Shown here one piece after another: positions 7,423 to 16,390 of a stretch of DNA of 64,000 nucleotides (position 1 is its first letter; the number at the start of each line of letters is the position of its first letter). Below the pieces are notes generated by a model. The model worked only from the letters and a program-made list of their open reading frames with translations. It searched no databases and was not told the DNA's origin. This DNA is from Streptomyces daqingensis (lineage in GTDB: Bacteria > Actinomycetota > Actinomycetes > Streptomycetales > Streptomycetaceae), in contig NZ_BMMP01000011.1 of the NCBI RefSeq assembly GCF_014645895.1, forward strand, positions 1 through 64,000. Reading direction: 5' to 3'. The translations under genes and the position numbers were made by a program.

Positions 7423-9126
7423 ATGGCCGCCAGCCCGCGCTCGTCCCGCCCGGACTTCACCTACACGGATCTGCTTCCGGTGGGCGAGGACCCCACTCCG
7501 TACCGCCTCGTGACGGCCGAAGGAGTCAGCACCTTCGAGGCCGGCGGGCGCACCTTCCTCCAGGTCGAGCCGGAGGCCCTGCGCAAGCTCGCCGCCGAGG
7601 CCATGCACGACATCTCGCACTACCTGCGGCCGGAGCACCTCGCGCAGCTGCGGCGCATCCTCGACGACCCGGAGGCCAGCGCCAACGACCGCTTCGTCGC
7701 GCTCGACCTGCTCAAGAACGCGAACATCGCCGCCGCGGGCGTCCTCCCGATGTGCCAGGACACCGGCACGGCGATCGTCATGGGCAAGCGCGGCCAGCAG
7801 GTCCTCACCGAGGGCGGCGACGAGGAAGCCCTCTCACGGGGCATCTACGACGCGTACACGGAGCTCAACCTGCGCTACTCGCAGATGGCGCCGCTGAACA
7901 TGTGGGACGAGAAGAACACCGGCACGAACCTGCCCGCGCAGATCGAGCTGTACGCGACCGACGGCGACGCCTACAAGTTCCTCTTCATGGCCAAGGGAGG
8001 CGGCAGCGCCAACAAGTCCTTCCTCTTCCAGGAGACGAAGGCCGTGCTCAACGAGGCGAGCATGATGAAGTTCCTGGAGCAGAAGATCCGTTCGCTGGGC
8101 ACGGCGGCCTGCCCCCCGTACCACCTGGCGATCGTCGTGGGCGGCACCAGCGCCGAGTACGCGCTGAAGACCGCGAAGTACGCCTCGGCCCACTACCTCG
8201 ACGAACTGCCCGCCGAAGGCTCCGCCGCCGGCCACGGCTTCCGGGACAAGGAGCTGGAGGAGCAGGTCTTCGAGCTGACGCAGAAGATCGGCATCGGCGC
8301 GCAGTTCGGCGGCAAGTACTTCTGCCACGACGTACGGGTCGTCAGGCTGCCCCGGCACGGCGCGTCCTGCCCCGTCGCCATCGCCGTCTCCTGCTCGGCC
8401 GACCGTCAGGCCAAGGCGAAGATCACCGCTGAGGGCGTCTTCCTGGAGCAGCTCGAGACGGACCCGGCGCGCTTCCTGCCGGAGACGACGGACGAGCAGC
8501 TGACGGAGGACGCGGGCGCCGACAACACCGACGCCGTGCGCATCGACCTCGGCCGGCCGATGCCGGAGATCCTCGCCGAACTCTCGAAGCACCCCGTCAA
8601 GACCCGGCTGTCGCTGACGGGCACGCTCGTCGTGGCCCGCGACATCGCGCACGCGAAGATCAAGGAGCGGCTGGACGCGGGCGAGGAGATGCCGCAGTAC
8701 CTCAAGGACCACCCCGTCTACTACGCCGGCCCCGCCAAGACCCCCGAGGGTTACGCGTCCGGCTCCTTCGGCCCGACCACGGCAGGGCGGATGGACGCCT
8801 ACGTCGCCCAGTTCCAGGCCGCGGGCGGTTCGATGGTCATGCTCGCCAAGGGCAACCGCAGCCCGCAGGTCACCGAGGCGTGCGCGGAGCACGGCGGTTT
8901 CTACCTCGGGTCCATCGGCGGGCCGGCGGCGCGGCTCGCGCAGGACTGCATCAAGAAGGTCGAGGTCCTGGAGTACGAGGAGCTCGGCATGGAGGCGGTC
9001 TGGCGCATCGAGGTGGAGGACTTCCCCGCGTTCATCGTCGTCGACGACAAGGGGAACGACTTCTTCACCGACCCGGGTCCCGCCCAGCCCTTCGTCACCT
9101 CGATCCCCGTACGCAGCGGCTCGTAG
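7423..9126 (+). CDS. Class I (iron-sulfur) fumarate hydratase
   Basis: This [4Fe-4S] enzyme interconverts fumarate and malate in the TCA cycle. The first cluster cysteine is in VLPMCQDTGTAIVMGKRG (about 111). KGGGSANKSFLFQETKAVL and the alpha-domain motif GGKYFCHDVRVVRLPRHGASC follow. The beta-domain has GPTTAGRMDAYV and GNRSPQVTEACAEHGGFY. The length is 567 aa. The reading frame is open far upstream, but the ATG at 7423 follows GAGAGGGAG and starts the conserved sequence. A second, unrelated class II fumarase lies 1.1 kb downstream. Confidence 0.94.
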   Translation: MAASPRSSRPDFTYTDLLPVGEDPTPYRLVTAEGVSTFEAGGRTFLQVEPEALRKLAAEAMHDISHYLRPEHLAQLRRILDDPEASANDRFVALDLLKNANIAAAGVLPMCQDTGTAIVMGKRGQQVLTEGGDEEALSRGIYDAYTELNLRYSQMAPLNMWDEKNTGTNLPAQIELYATDGDAYKFLFMAKGGGSANKSFLFQETKAVLNEASMMKFLEQKIRSLGTAACPPYHLAIVVGGTSAEYALKTAKYASAHYLDELPAEGSAAGHGFRDKELEEQVFELTQKIGIGAQFGGKYFCHDVRVVRLPRHGASCPVAIAVSCSADRQAKAKITAEGVFLEQLETDPARFLPETTDEQLTEDAGADNTDAVRIDLGRPMPEILAELSKHPVKTRLSLTGTLVVARDIAHAKIKERLDAGEEMPQYLKDHPVYYAGPAKTPEGYASGSFGPTTAGRMDAYVAQFQAAGGSMVMLAKGNRSPQVTEACAEHGGFYLGSIGGPAARLAQDCIKKVEVLEYEELGMEAVWRIEVEDFPAFIVVDDKGNDFFTDPGPAQPFVTSIPVRSGS

Positions 9127-9139
9127 GACGACTGCGCCC

Positions 9140-9178
9140 CGTCCGCACGTCCGTCCGTCCGTACGTTCGTCCGTCCGG
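9140..9178. repeat. Short CGTC-type tetranucleotide repeat
   Basis: Just after the fumarase stop the sequence repeats CGTC/CGTA/CGTT tetramers (about nine imperfect copies). There is no hairpin. It is low-complexity spacer with no visible function. Confidence 0.6.
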
Positions 9179-9223
9179 CTCTCCATGCCTCTGGCCGGGG
9201 TCGGCGCCTGATCGCGCTCCGGG

Positions 9224-9538
9224 TCACGGAGAGCCGTCGGACGTGCCGTCGACGAGCCGCTGGAGCTGCGCCACGTGTCCTCGGTAACGCTCGCCGCCGA
9301 GCGGGGTGAGACGGAACCACGTGCGCGGCCGGCGCCCGACGCCGCCCTTGCGGACCTCCAGGTATCCGGCGTCCTCCAGGGTCCTCGTGTGCTTGGAGAT
9401 CATCGAGTCGGACAGGCCGGTGGCCTCGCGCACCGAGCGGAAGTCGACCCAGCGCGGCCCCGCGGCCAGCAGCGCGCAGATGGACAACCGGGGCAGGGGG
9501 TGGATGAGTGGGTCCAACTCCGGGGAACGCTCAGGCAC
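9224..9538 (-). CDS. Winged-helix transcriptional regulator
   Basis: This 104-aa single-domain regulator is related to the MarR/ArsR-like winged-helix proteins that act alone. LSICALLAAGPRWVDFRSVR is followed by a helix-turn-helix at ATGLSDSMISKHTRTLEDAGYL and a wing at VRKGGVGRRPRTWFRLTPLG. I chose the GTG at 9538 because the family begins just before LDPLIHPLPRLS. It overlaps the stop of the upstream membrane-protein gene by 8 nt, so the two are translationally coupled. It probably binds the palindrome at 10032-10065 and autoregulates this operon. That is an inference from position. Confidence 0.85.
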   Translation of the reverse strand: MPERSPELDPLIHPLPRLSICALLAAGPRWVDFRSVREATGLSDSMISKHTRTLEDAGYLEVRKGGVGRRPRTWFRLTPLGGERYRGHVAQLQRLVDGTSDGSP

Positions 9539-10016
9539 TTCCCGGCCGGCCTTCTCGGATGTCGGCCCGGATCTCGCGGTTGACGCGGCGGAGCTGCGCC
9601 GCGACCAGGACCCCGTGCAGGGCGGCGAACACCAGCGCAGCCCATGACGCGGCGATCCACCGGTCCCCGAGCAGATACAGCCCAAGCTCGACGACGGCGC
9701 CGCCGGCCACCACACCGGTTGTGCGCGCCTGCAGGCGCTTCAGCGCCGGGTAAGGAGTGCTGCGCCACAGCAGGTGGAGCCCGGACCGGCGGCGGAACAC
9801 GACCAGCAGGACGGCGAGGGCCGTCGCCGCAACGAACGTGTAGGGGAACAGGGGGATTCCCAGCCGCTCGTGGTCGCGCGCGGCGGTCGTACCGCCGAGC
9901 AGCGCGGCCCAGACGACCGCGAACAGCGCCGGATACGACCACGGCAGACGCACCTTGGCGGCTGCCGCACCTCTCTGACGTGCGACTTCTGCGAGCGCAC
10001 CGCCGGGGTCACTCAT
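9531..10016 (-). CDS. Small membrane protein, unknown function
   Basis: This 161-aa protein has about four hydrophobic segments, including YPALFAVVWAALLGG, PYTFVAATALAVLLVVF, GVVAGGAVVELGLYLLG and SWAALVFAALHGVLVAA. A charged C-terminal tail follows. I do not recognise a named family. I chose the ATG at 10016, which has GAAGG seven bases upstream. The frame is open to a TTG at 10037. It is the first gene of a two-gene operon with the winged-helix regulator. Such membrane-protein/regulator pairs often respond to membrane or small-molecule stress. Confidence 0.75.
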   Translation of the reverse strand: MSDPGGALAEVARQRGAAAAKVRLPWSYPALFAVVWAALLGGTTAARDHERLGIPLFPYTFVAATALAVLLVVFRRRSGLHLLWRSTPYPALKRLQARTTGVVAGGAVVELGLYLLGDRWIAASWAALVFAALHGVLVAAQLRRVNREIRADIREGRPGSA

Positions 10017-10031
10017 CACTGCACCTTCGGT

Positions 10032-10065
10032 CGGCAATTACTTTCCAATGAGAAAGTAGTTGCCG
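10032..10065 (-). promoter_or_regulatory. 34-bp inverted repeat, probable operator of the membrane protein/regulator operon
   Basis: The left arm is CGGCAA-T-TACTTTC and the right arm is GAAAGTA-G-TTGCCG, around a 6-bp centre CAATGA. Only one of 14 pairs is mismatched (T10038/G10059). It is AT-rich compared with its surroundings and starts 16 bp upstream of the ATG at 10016. It is the strongest operator candidate for the operon's own winged-helix regulator. Confidence 0.7.
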
Positions 10066-10220
10066 GACCATAGGAGCACAAGGGGCCCGCCGCGAGCGCA
10101 CCCTGCGCCCTGTGCGTCCGGAGGGGCGCGCGCATCACTGCCTGCGCCCGGGCGGGGTACACGCCCCGCCCGGGAATGTCCTCCCCCGCGGAGGACGCCG
10201 GCCCGTACGGAGGTGCAGGA

Positions 10221-11615
10221 ATGAGCGACAGCGAGGAGTTCCGGACCGAGCGGGACTCGATGGGCGAGGTGCTGGTGCCCGTGGACGCCAAGTGGCGTGC
10301 GCAGACGCAGCGCGCCGTGGAGAACTTCCCGATCAGCGGACAGCGCCTGGAGAGCGCCCACATCGCGGCGCTGGCCCGCATCAAAGCGGCAGCGGCCGAG
10401 GTGAACGGTGAACTCGGCGTGCTGCGGCCGGAGATGGCGCAGGCTGTGAGCGCGGCGGCGGAGGAGGTCGTCACCGGGCGCTGGGACGGCGAGTTCCCCG
10501 TCGACGTGTTCCAGACGGGATCAGGCACCTCCTCGAACATGAACATGAACGAGGTCGTTGCGACCCTCGCGAGCGAGCACCTGGGCGAGCCCGTGCACCC
10601 CAACGACCATGTCAACGCCAGCCAGTCGTCGAACGACGTCTTCCCCTCCTCCATCCACATCGCCGCCGTGTCCGCGATCACCTCTGACCTCCTGCCCGCG
10701 CTGGAGCACCTGGCCCGGTCGCTGGGACGCAAGGCGGACGAGTTCGCGGACGTGGTGAAGTCCGGCCGCACCCACCTGATGGACGCCACCCCGGTCACCC
10801 TCGGGCAGGAGTTCCGCGGCTACGCGGCTCAGGTCCGGTACGGCGTCGAGCGCCTGGAGTCCGCGCTCCCCCGGCTCGCCGAACTCCCCCTCGGCGGGAC
10901 GGCGGTGGGGACGGGCATCAACACGCCGCCCGGCTTCGCCGCGGCCGTCATCGAGCGGATCGCCGCCTCCAGCGGCCTGCCGCTGACCGAGGCGCGCGAC
11001 CACTTCGAGGCCCAGGGGGCGCGGGACGCCCTCGTGGAGACGTCGGGGCAGCTCCGCACGGTCGGCGTCAGCCTCACCAAGATCACGAACGATCTCCGCT
11101 GGATGGCCTCCGGCCCGCGCACCGGCCTGGCCGAGATCTCCCTCCCCGACCTCCAGCCGGGCTCCTCGATCATGCCGGGGAAGGTGAACCCGGTCGTCCC
11201 GGAGGCCGTCCTGATGGTCGCCGCGCAGGTCACCGGCAACGACGCGACGATCGCCGCGGCCGGGGCCGCGGGCAACTTCGAGCTGAACGTGATGCTTCCG
11301 GTCCTCGCGAAGAACCTGCTGGAGTCGGTCCGGCTGCTGGCCAACGCCTCTCGCCTGCTGGCGGACCGCACGATCGACGGCATCGAGGCGAACGTGGAGC
11401 GTGCACGCGAGTACGCCGAGTCCTCGCCGTCGGTCGTCACCCCGCTGAACAAGTACATCGGCTACGAGAACGCGGCCGCCGTCGCCAAGAAGGCGCTCGC
11501 GGAGCGGAAGACGATCCGCGAGGCGGTCCTGGAAGCCGGCCATGTGGAGCGAGGCGACCTCACGCTCGAAGAGCTCGACGAAGCCCTCGACGTCCTCCGC
11601 ATGACGCATCCGTGA
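10221..11615 (+). CDS. fumC: Class II fumarate hydratase
   Basis: This iron-independent fumarase belongs to the aspartase/fumarase superfamily. The signature GSSIMPGKVNP lies near residue 315. FQTGSGTSSNMNMNEV, HPNDHVNASQSSNDVFPSS and GRTHLMDATPVTLGQEF are also intact. The length is 464 aa. I chose the ATG at 10221, which follows GGAGG at a seven-base spacing. With the class I enzyme upstream the organism has both oxygen-sensitive and oxygen-stable fumarases. Confidence 0.96.
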   Translation: MSDSEEFRTERDSMGEVLVPVDAKWRAQTQRAVENFPISGQRLESAHIAALARIKAAAAEVNGELGVLRPEMAQAVSAAAEEVVTGRWDGEFPVDVFQTGSGTSSNMNMNEVVATLASEHLGEPVHPNDHVNASQSSNDVFPSSIHIAAVSAITSDLLPALEHLARSLGRKADEFADVVKSGRTHLMDATPVTLGQEFRGYAAQVRYGVERLESALPRLAELPLGGTAVGTGINTPPGFAAAVIERIAASSGLPLTEARDHFEAQGARDALVETSGQLRTVGVSLTKITNDLRWMASGPRTGLAEISLPDLQPGSSIMPGKVNPVVPEAVLMVAAQVTGNDATIAAAGAAGNFELNVMLPVLAKNLLESVRLLANASRLLADRTIDGIEANVERAREYAESSPSVVTPLNKYIGYENAAAVAKKALAERKTIREAVLEAGHVERGDLTLEELDEALDVLRMTHP

Positions 11616-11636
11616 CGCACCGGCGGGACGTCGGCG

Positions 11637-11780
11637 CGGCTCGACGCTCCACCCTCCGCGGCTCGAACCAGCGCCCTCGCGGCTCGACCCTCCGCCCTCC
11701 GCGGCTCGACGCTGCGCCCGCGCGGCTCGACCCTCCGCCCTCCGCGGCTTGACCCAGCGCCCTCGCGGCTTGACGCCGCG
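11637..11780. repeat. Alternating 22/21-bp tandem repeat
   Basis: Seven units begin with CGGCTCGA or CGGCTTGA, with lengths 22, 21, 22, 21, 22, 21 and 15 (partial). The odd units mostly end in CCTCCGCCCTCCG-like sequence and the even ones in CAGCGCCCTCG-like sequence, so the true period is a 43-bp dimer. The array fills the gap between fumC and the DUF402 gene. It cannot form one clean hairpin. Confidence 0.85.
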
Positions 11781-11831
11781 TACGGCCCGCAGCTCACGGC
11801 CGTACCAGGCACGCGCACCTAAGATCTGCGC

Positions 11832-12758
11832 ATGACAGCGGAGACGGCAGGGACGACGGGACCGTCCGGCGCACACGGCGCCGGGCGTGCGGACCCCGGC
11901 GCGTACGACGACGGCGGCCGGGCCTCCGATCCCCGGGCAGCCCGCCCCGGCGGCAGCGGCGGACCCGCCGGACGCTGGGCGCCCGGCACCCGGGTCCTGT
12001 GGCGTTACCGGGCCAACGGCGCCGGTCACGCGCACATCTGCCGTCCCGTCACGATCGTCCGCGACACCCCCGACCTGCTGGCGGCGTGGGTGGCCCCGGG
12101 CACGGTGTGCGTCAAGCCGGAGATGGCGGACGGCACGCCCGTGCACCACGAGCCGCTGGAGACCCGCTACACCAAGCCGCGCAGGACCGTGCTGTCACAG
12201 TGGTTCGGCACCGGCGTGCTGAAGCTCGCCCGCCCCGGCGAGCCCTGGTCGGTGTGGCTGTTCTGGGAGCGGGACTGGCAGTTCAAGAACTGGTACGTCA
12301 ACTTGGAGGAGCCGCGCCACCGGTGGGCGGGCGGCATCGACTCCGAGGACCACTTCCTGGACATCGCCGTCTACCCGGACCGCAGTTGGGAGTGGCGGGA
12401 CGAGGACGAGTTCGCAGCCGCACAGCACGCCGGGCTGGTCGACGACGAGCTGGCCGCCCGCGTGCGGGCGGCGGGACGCACCGTCGTCGAGCGGATCGGA
12501 GCGTGGGCGGCCCCGTTCCGCGACGGCTGGGAGGACTGGCGGCCCGACCCGCGCTGGCCGGTCCCCCGCCTGCCCCACGACTGGAACCGGTGGTCGCCGC
12601 CGCCGGAGGCCCGGAAGGAGACGGCCGCGGCGGACGACGTCCTCGCCGGCGGGCGGGACCTCCCTGCGCACGGCACGTCCACGGGCCGCGGCGCGAGCCG
12701 CGAGGCCGGCCCGGGCACCCCCGCGGGACGGGCCGGAGACCGGCCCGCACGTCCGTGA
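11832..12758 (+). CDS. DUF402 domain-containing protein
   Basis: This 308-aa protein has a DUF402 domain at about residues 60-235, with WRYRANGAGHAHICRPVTIV, a central WLFWERDWQFKNWYVNLEEP and DHFLDIAVYPDRSWEWRDEDEF. DUF402 proteins belong to the FomD/Ntdp-like fold, some of which are nucleotide phosphatases. The substrate here is unknown. The N-terminus and C-terminus are low-complexity Gly/Ala/Arg. A TAAGAT hexamer lies exactly 6 nt upstream of the ATG with no Shine-Dalgarno, so the mRNA is probably leaderless. Confidence 0.88.
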   Translation: MTAETAGTTGPSGAHGAGRADPGAYDDGGRASDPRAARPGGSGGPAGRWAPGTRVLWRYRANGAGHAHICRPVTIVRDTPDLLAAWVAPGTVCVKPEMADGTPVHHEPLETRYTKPRRTVLSQWFGTGVLKLARPGEPWSVWLFWERDWQFKNWYVNLEEPRHRWAGGIDSEDHFLDIAVYPDRSWEWRDEDEFAAAQHAGLVDDELAARVRAAGRTVVERIGAWAAPFRDGWEDWRPDPRWPVPRLPHDWNRWSPPPEARKETAAADDVLAGGRDLPAHGTSTGRGASREAGPGTPAGRAGDRPARP

Positions 12759-12967
12759 AGCGGACCGGGGCACCGCGGCCCGTCCGGATTCCGGTGCGCC
12801 GGCGGTCGTCGGGCACCCCCTCGGCGGCCGGTCGCGGCGTCCCGGACGGGAGCGGAGGCCCCGGAGAGGCGGGCGTCGGGTCACGCCGAGCCCCTGTTGT
12901 TCCGTACTTGCGGGGATGTGCCGGATCTTTCGGACGACACGCGCCTGCTTCGACCTCCCGTTCCCCC

Positions 12968-12998
12968 TTGCTGCGCCCCCATACTGCAAACGTAGGAT
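12968..12998 (+). promoter_or_regulatory. Possible promoter upstream of the methyltransferase gene
   Basis: TTGCTG (12968-12973) and TAGGAT (12993-12998) are 19 bp apart, which fits a housekeeping Streptomyces promoter. The start codon is 80 bp downstream. The 319-bp gap 12759-13077 shows nothing else recognisable. Confidence 0.4.
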
Positions 12999-13077
12999 CA
13001 ACCTCCGTAGGCGCACTGCTGCAACAACTCCCCTCCCCCCTCGGGGATTTGGCACGTGGCCAGAGAGGAGATCGATC

Positions 13078-13788
13078 GTGAGCAGCACGAACGGCAGTGG
13101 GAGCCCCCCGGAGCGGGGCGGAACCGGCGGCGCGTACCGGGACTTCGACTGGGACGGCGTGGACCGTACCGGTCAGGCGGAGGCCTTCGACGCGATCGGC
13201 GACCGCTACGACGAGGCCTTCCCGCACAAGGAGGGCCAGGTCGCGGGCGGCAGGTGGCTGGCGGAGCAGCTGCCCCCCGGATCCCACGTGCTCGACCTCG
13301 GCTGCGGCACGGGCCTGCCCACCGCCCGCCAGCTCGTGGAGGCGGGGCACCGCGTGACCGGGATCGACCTCTCACCTGAAATGGTGAAGCTGGCCCGCGA
13401 GCACGTTCCCGAGGGCGACTTCCGGCGGATGGACATCGCCGACGTCGAGAAGCAGGGGCTGGGGCCGTTCGACGGCGTCGCCGCCTTCTTCTCCCTGCTG
13501 ATGCTCCCCCGGGTGGAGATCCCCTTCGCCCTGCGCATGCTCCACCAGCAGACGCGGGAGGGCGCCCCCCTGGCCCTTTCCATGGTGGAAGCGGACGTGG
13601 ACGACTTCACGCTGCCGTTCCTGGGCAACACGATCCGGGTATCGGGCTATCTGCGGGACGAGTTGCGGAGGATCGTTCAGGACACAGGATTCGAAATCGT
13701 GGGAGAGGACGCCTATGCATACGCTCCGGCGAGCACGGACGTCCCACCCGAGATCCAGCTTTTCCTGCAGTGCCGGCGACGCTCGTAG
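13078..13788 (+). CDS. Class I SAM-dependent methyltransferase
   Basis: This 236-aa methyltransferase has motif I VLDLGCGTGLPTARQLVEAG (about 68-87). The acidic loop GIDLSPEMVKLAREHVPEGDF follows, with FDGVAAFFSLLMLPR as the later strand. The substrate is unknown. The frame is open upstream, but the GTG at 13078 has GAGGAG seven bases before it and begins the plausible protein. The next gene, a SpoIIE phosphatase, starts 63 bp downstream. Confidence 0.88.
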   Translation: MSSTNGSGSPPERGGTGGAYRDFDWDGVDRTGQAEAFDAIGDRYDEAFPHKEGQVAGGRWLAEQLPPGSHVLDLGCGTGLPTARQLVEAGHRVTGIDLSPEMVKLAREHVPEGDFRRMDIADVEKQGLGPFDGVAAFFSLLMLPRVEIPFALRMLHQQTREGAPLALSMVEADVDDFTLPFLGNTIRVSGYLRDELRRIVQDTGFEIVGEDAYAYAPASTDVPPEIQLFLQCRRRS

Positions 13789-13851
13789 CAGGCGCGGAGT
13801 GACTGCTACGAGCGGAAGACGCGCAGCCCCGGATGGACGGAAACCGAACGC

Positions 13852-16212
13852 GTGACGGAGCACGAACAGCCTGCGGCCGGTACAGCAGTGCCGCCGGTCC
13901 AGCCCGCCGGCCGGGCCACGCCGAGTGGCCCGGCGACGGGCCCCTTCGGCGTACCGGCGGGCGCACCGCCCCTCACCGGCGGTCCGGCGGCGGACAGCGC
14001 CGGCCCGGGCCCCGGCGACGGTCCCGCGCGGCCGGCCGGGCTCTCCGCCTCCCCCGGGGGGTTCGCCGACTCCGGTACCTCACAGGCCTCGCGTGCCGGC
14101 GACGGCGCGCAGCGGCAGGCGGCCGGTCCGGGGACCGGCGGGGCGGAGCAGGCACGCCCCGGCGGCCGGCCGCAGACGGGCTCCGCACGAGCGCCAGGGA
14201 AGAGGGGCGCCGCCGAGAAGGGCGCCCGTAGCAGTACCAGCAGGGCCGTGCCCGACCCCGCGCCCGGCGCGGACTCCGGACCCCAGCCGTCGCACGCGCC
14301 GCAGGAGGCGCGTCAGGCTCCGTCACCACCTACGACCGCGGAGAGCGGTGCCGTGTCACATCCCAGCACCGGCGAAATGACCGCCGCCGGAATCCCACCC
14401 GCCACCCCGACGAAGCCGGGCGGCGGCGCGCCGGACGACGGCGACGCCGCCGAGCGTGAACGCCGCGGCGGCGACCGTCTGCGCTTCGTCGGCGCCGCGA
14501 CCCGCCGCATCGCCCGCGGCATGGACCTGGACGAGACGGTGCTCGGCCTGTGCCGGGCCAGCGTCCCCGCCTACTCCGACGCGATCCTCGTCTACCTGCG
14601 CGACCCGCTCCCCGTGGGGGACGAACGCCCGACGGGGCCGCTGATGCTGCGGCTGCGCCGGAGCGACCGCATCCCCGACGATCCGGCCGCCATGGTGGCC
14701 GCCGCGTCGGCGACGGGCGACCGCGCGCAGCGGGACGGCGGGGACGGCCCGTCCGGCGGGGGCCCGTCCCTGTCGGCAGTATCCGACGGCACCGCCGGCG
14801 CGGCCGAATACGTGGAGGTGCTCAACGGCGGCCCGCTGGCCGAGGTGCTGCGCGGGGTGCGACCCGTCTTCGCCGACGCGCCGGCCGCCCGTGACGCGCT
14901 CCCCGAACTGCTGGGCACCGACCCGGACGTGCCGTCCGGGCACCGCGCGATACTCGCACCGCTGCGGGGGCGGCGGCGGGTCATCGGTGCGGCGGTCTTC
15001 CTGCGCAGGCCGGAGCGTCCTGCCTTCGAACCCGACGATCTGCTCATCGCCGCGCAGCTCGCCACGCACACCGCGCTCGGTGTGGACAAGGCGGTGCTGT
15101 ACGGCCGCGAGGCGTACATCGCCGACGAGCTGCAGCGCACGATGCTGCCGGACGAGCTGCCGCAGCCCACCGGCTGCCACCTGGCCAGCCGCTACCTGCC
15201 CGCGGCCGAGACCGCGCGGGTCGGAGGCGACTGGTACGACGCGATTCCGCTGCCCGGCAGCCGGGTCGCCCTCGTCGTGGGCGACGTCATGGGCCACTCC
15301 ATGACATCGGCGGCCATCATGGGCCAGCTGCGGACGACGGCGCAGACGCTGGCGGGGCTCGACCTGCCGCCGCAGGAGGTGCTGCACCACCTCGACGAGC
15401 AGGCGCAGCGCCTCGGCAGCGACCGCATGGCGACGTGCCTCTACGCGGTCTACGACCCGGTCGCCCACCGCATCATCATCGCGAACGCCGGTCATCCGCC
15501 GCCCGTCCTGCTGCATCGCGACGGCCGGGCGGAGGTGCTGCGCATACCGGCGGGCGCCCCCATCGGCGTGGGCGGTGTCGACTTCGAAGCCGTGGAGCTG
15601 GACGCACCGGCGGGCGCCACGCTGCTGCTCTACACCGACGGGCTGGTCGAGTCGCGCCAGCGCGACGTGTGGACGGGCATCGAGCACCTGCGGGAGAAGC
15701 TGACGGCGACGGCACGCCTCACACGTCCGGACGCGTCCGCACCGCTGGAGCCGCTGTGCGACGAGGTGCTCGACATCCTCGGGCCGGGCGACCGCGACGA
15801 CGACATCGCGCTGCTCGCGGCACGGTTCGACGGCATCGCGCCGAGCGACGTCGCGTACTGGTTCCTCGACCCCCGGGCGCAGACGGCCGGGCAGGCGCGC
15901 AGGCTGGCGCGGCGCGCGCTGGCCCGCTGGGGCCTGGAGGAGCTGAGCGACTCGGTCGAGCTGCTGGTGAGCGAGGTCGTCACGAACGCCGTGCGGTACG
16001 CCGAACGTCCCATCACGCTGCGGTTGTTGCGCACGGACACGCTGCGGTGCGAGGTCGGGGACGACGTGCCGCAGCTGCCGCGTCTGCGGCAGGCACGCGC
16101 CACGGACGAGGGCGGGCGAGGGCTGTACCTGGTGAACCGGCTCGCGCGGCGCTGGGGTGCCACCCGGCTGTCGACGGGCAAGGTCGTCTGGTTCGAACTG
16201 CCCGTGAACTGA
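13852..16212 (+). CDS. SpoIIE-family protein phosphatase with GAF and HATPase domains
   Basis: This 786-aa signalling protein has a disordered Pro/Gly/Ala-rich N-terminus of about 205 residues, then a GAF sensor (about 210-415) and a PPM/SpoIIE serine phosphatase (about 440-650). The phosphatase metal ligands are in RVGGDWYDA and VVGDVMGHS. A C-terminal RsbW-like HATPase (about 665-786) has LLVSEVVTNAVRYAER and GGRGLYLVNRLA. In this architecture the phosphatase acts on anti-anti-sigma factors and the kinase-like domain resembles an anti-sigma factor. The cognate sigma factor is not shown. The GTG start has only a weak ribosome site, so a shorter form starting later in the disordered region is possible. 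Confidence 0.9.
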   Translation: MTEHEQPAAGTAVPPVQPAGRATPSGPATGPFGVPAGAPPLTGGPAADSAGPGPGDGPARPAGLSASPGGFADSGTSQASRAGDGAQRQAAGPGTGGAEQARPGGRPQTGSARAPGKRGAAEKGARSSTSRAVPDPAPGADSGPQPSHAPQEARQAPSPPTTAESGAVSHPSTGEMTAAGIPPATPTKPGGGAPDDGDAAERERRGGDRLRFVGAATRRIARGMDLDETVLGLCRASVPAYSDAILVYLRDPLPVGDERPTGPLMLRLRRSDRIPDDPAAMVAAASATGDRAQRDGGDGPSGGGPSLSAVSDGTAGAAEYVEVLNGGPLAEVLRGVRPVFADAPAARDALPELLGTDPDVPSGHRAILAPLRGRRRVIGAAVFLRRPERPAFEPDDLLIAAQLATHTALGVDKAVLYGREAYIADELQRTMLPDELPQPTGCHLASRYLPAAETARVGGDWYDAIPLPGSRVALVVGDVMGHSMTSAAIMGQLRTTAQTLAGLDLPPQEVLHHLDEQAQRLGSDRMATCLYAVYDPVAHRIIIANAGHPPPVLLHRDGRAEVLRIPAGAPIGVGGVDFEAVELDAPAGATLLLYTDGLVESRQRDVWTGIEHLREKLTATARLTRPDASAPLEPLCDEVLDILGPGDRDDDIALLAARFDGIAPSDVAYWFLDPRAQTAGQARRLARRALARWGLEELSDSVELLVSEVVTNAVRYAERPITLRLLRTDTLRCEVGDDVPQLPRLRQARATDEGGRGLYLVNRLARRWGATRLSTGKVVWFELPVN

Positions 16213-16249
16213 CGGCTGTCCGCGACACCGCGGCGGCCCTGCACGTGAC

Positions 16250-16293
16250 AACGGCTGAGGCGGCCCCCTGGCCAGGGGGCCGCCTCAGCCGTT
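16250..16293. terminator. 44-bp perfect palindrome, bidirectional terminator
   Basis: The 22-bp arms are perfect, with outer part AACGGCTGAGGCGG and centre CCCCTGG/CCAGGGG, and there is no unpaired loop. It lies between the stops of the convergent phosphatase and response-regulator genes and is followed by a short TTT on the plus strand. Confidence 0.85.
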
Positions 16294-16390
16294 TCCGCGC
16301 CGGACACGCTTCCGCCGTGCGCCCACCGCACGTTCGAGACGGCCGAGCGTCACGTCCACTGGGCGTTCGCGTCCACCCGCGCACAGCGCG

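Noticed and set aside
16250..16293. Palindrome as an insertion-sequence end or attachment site
   Set aside because: No transposase or integrase, no direct repeats. It fits a terminator between convergent genes.
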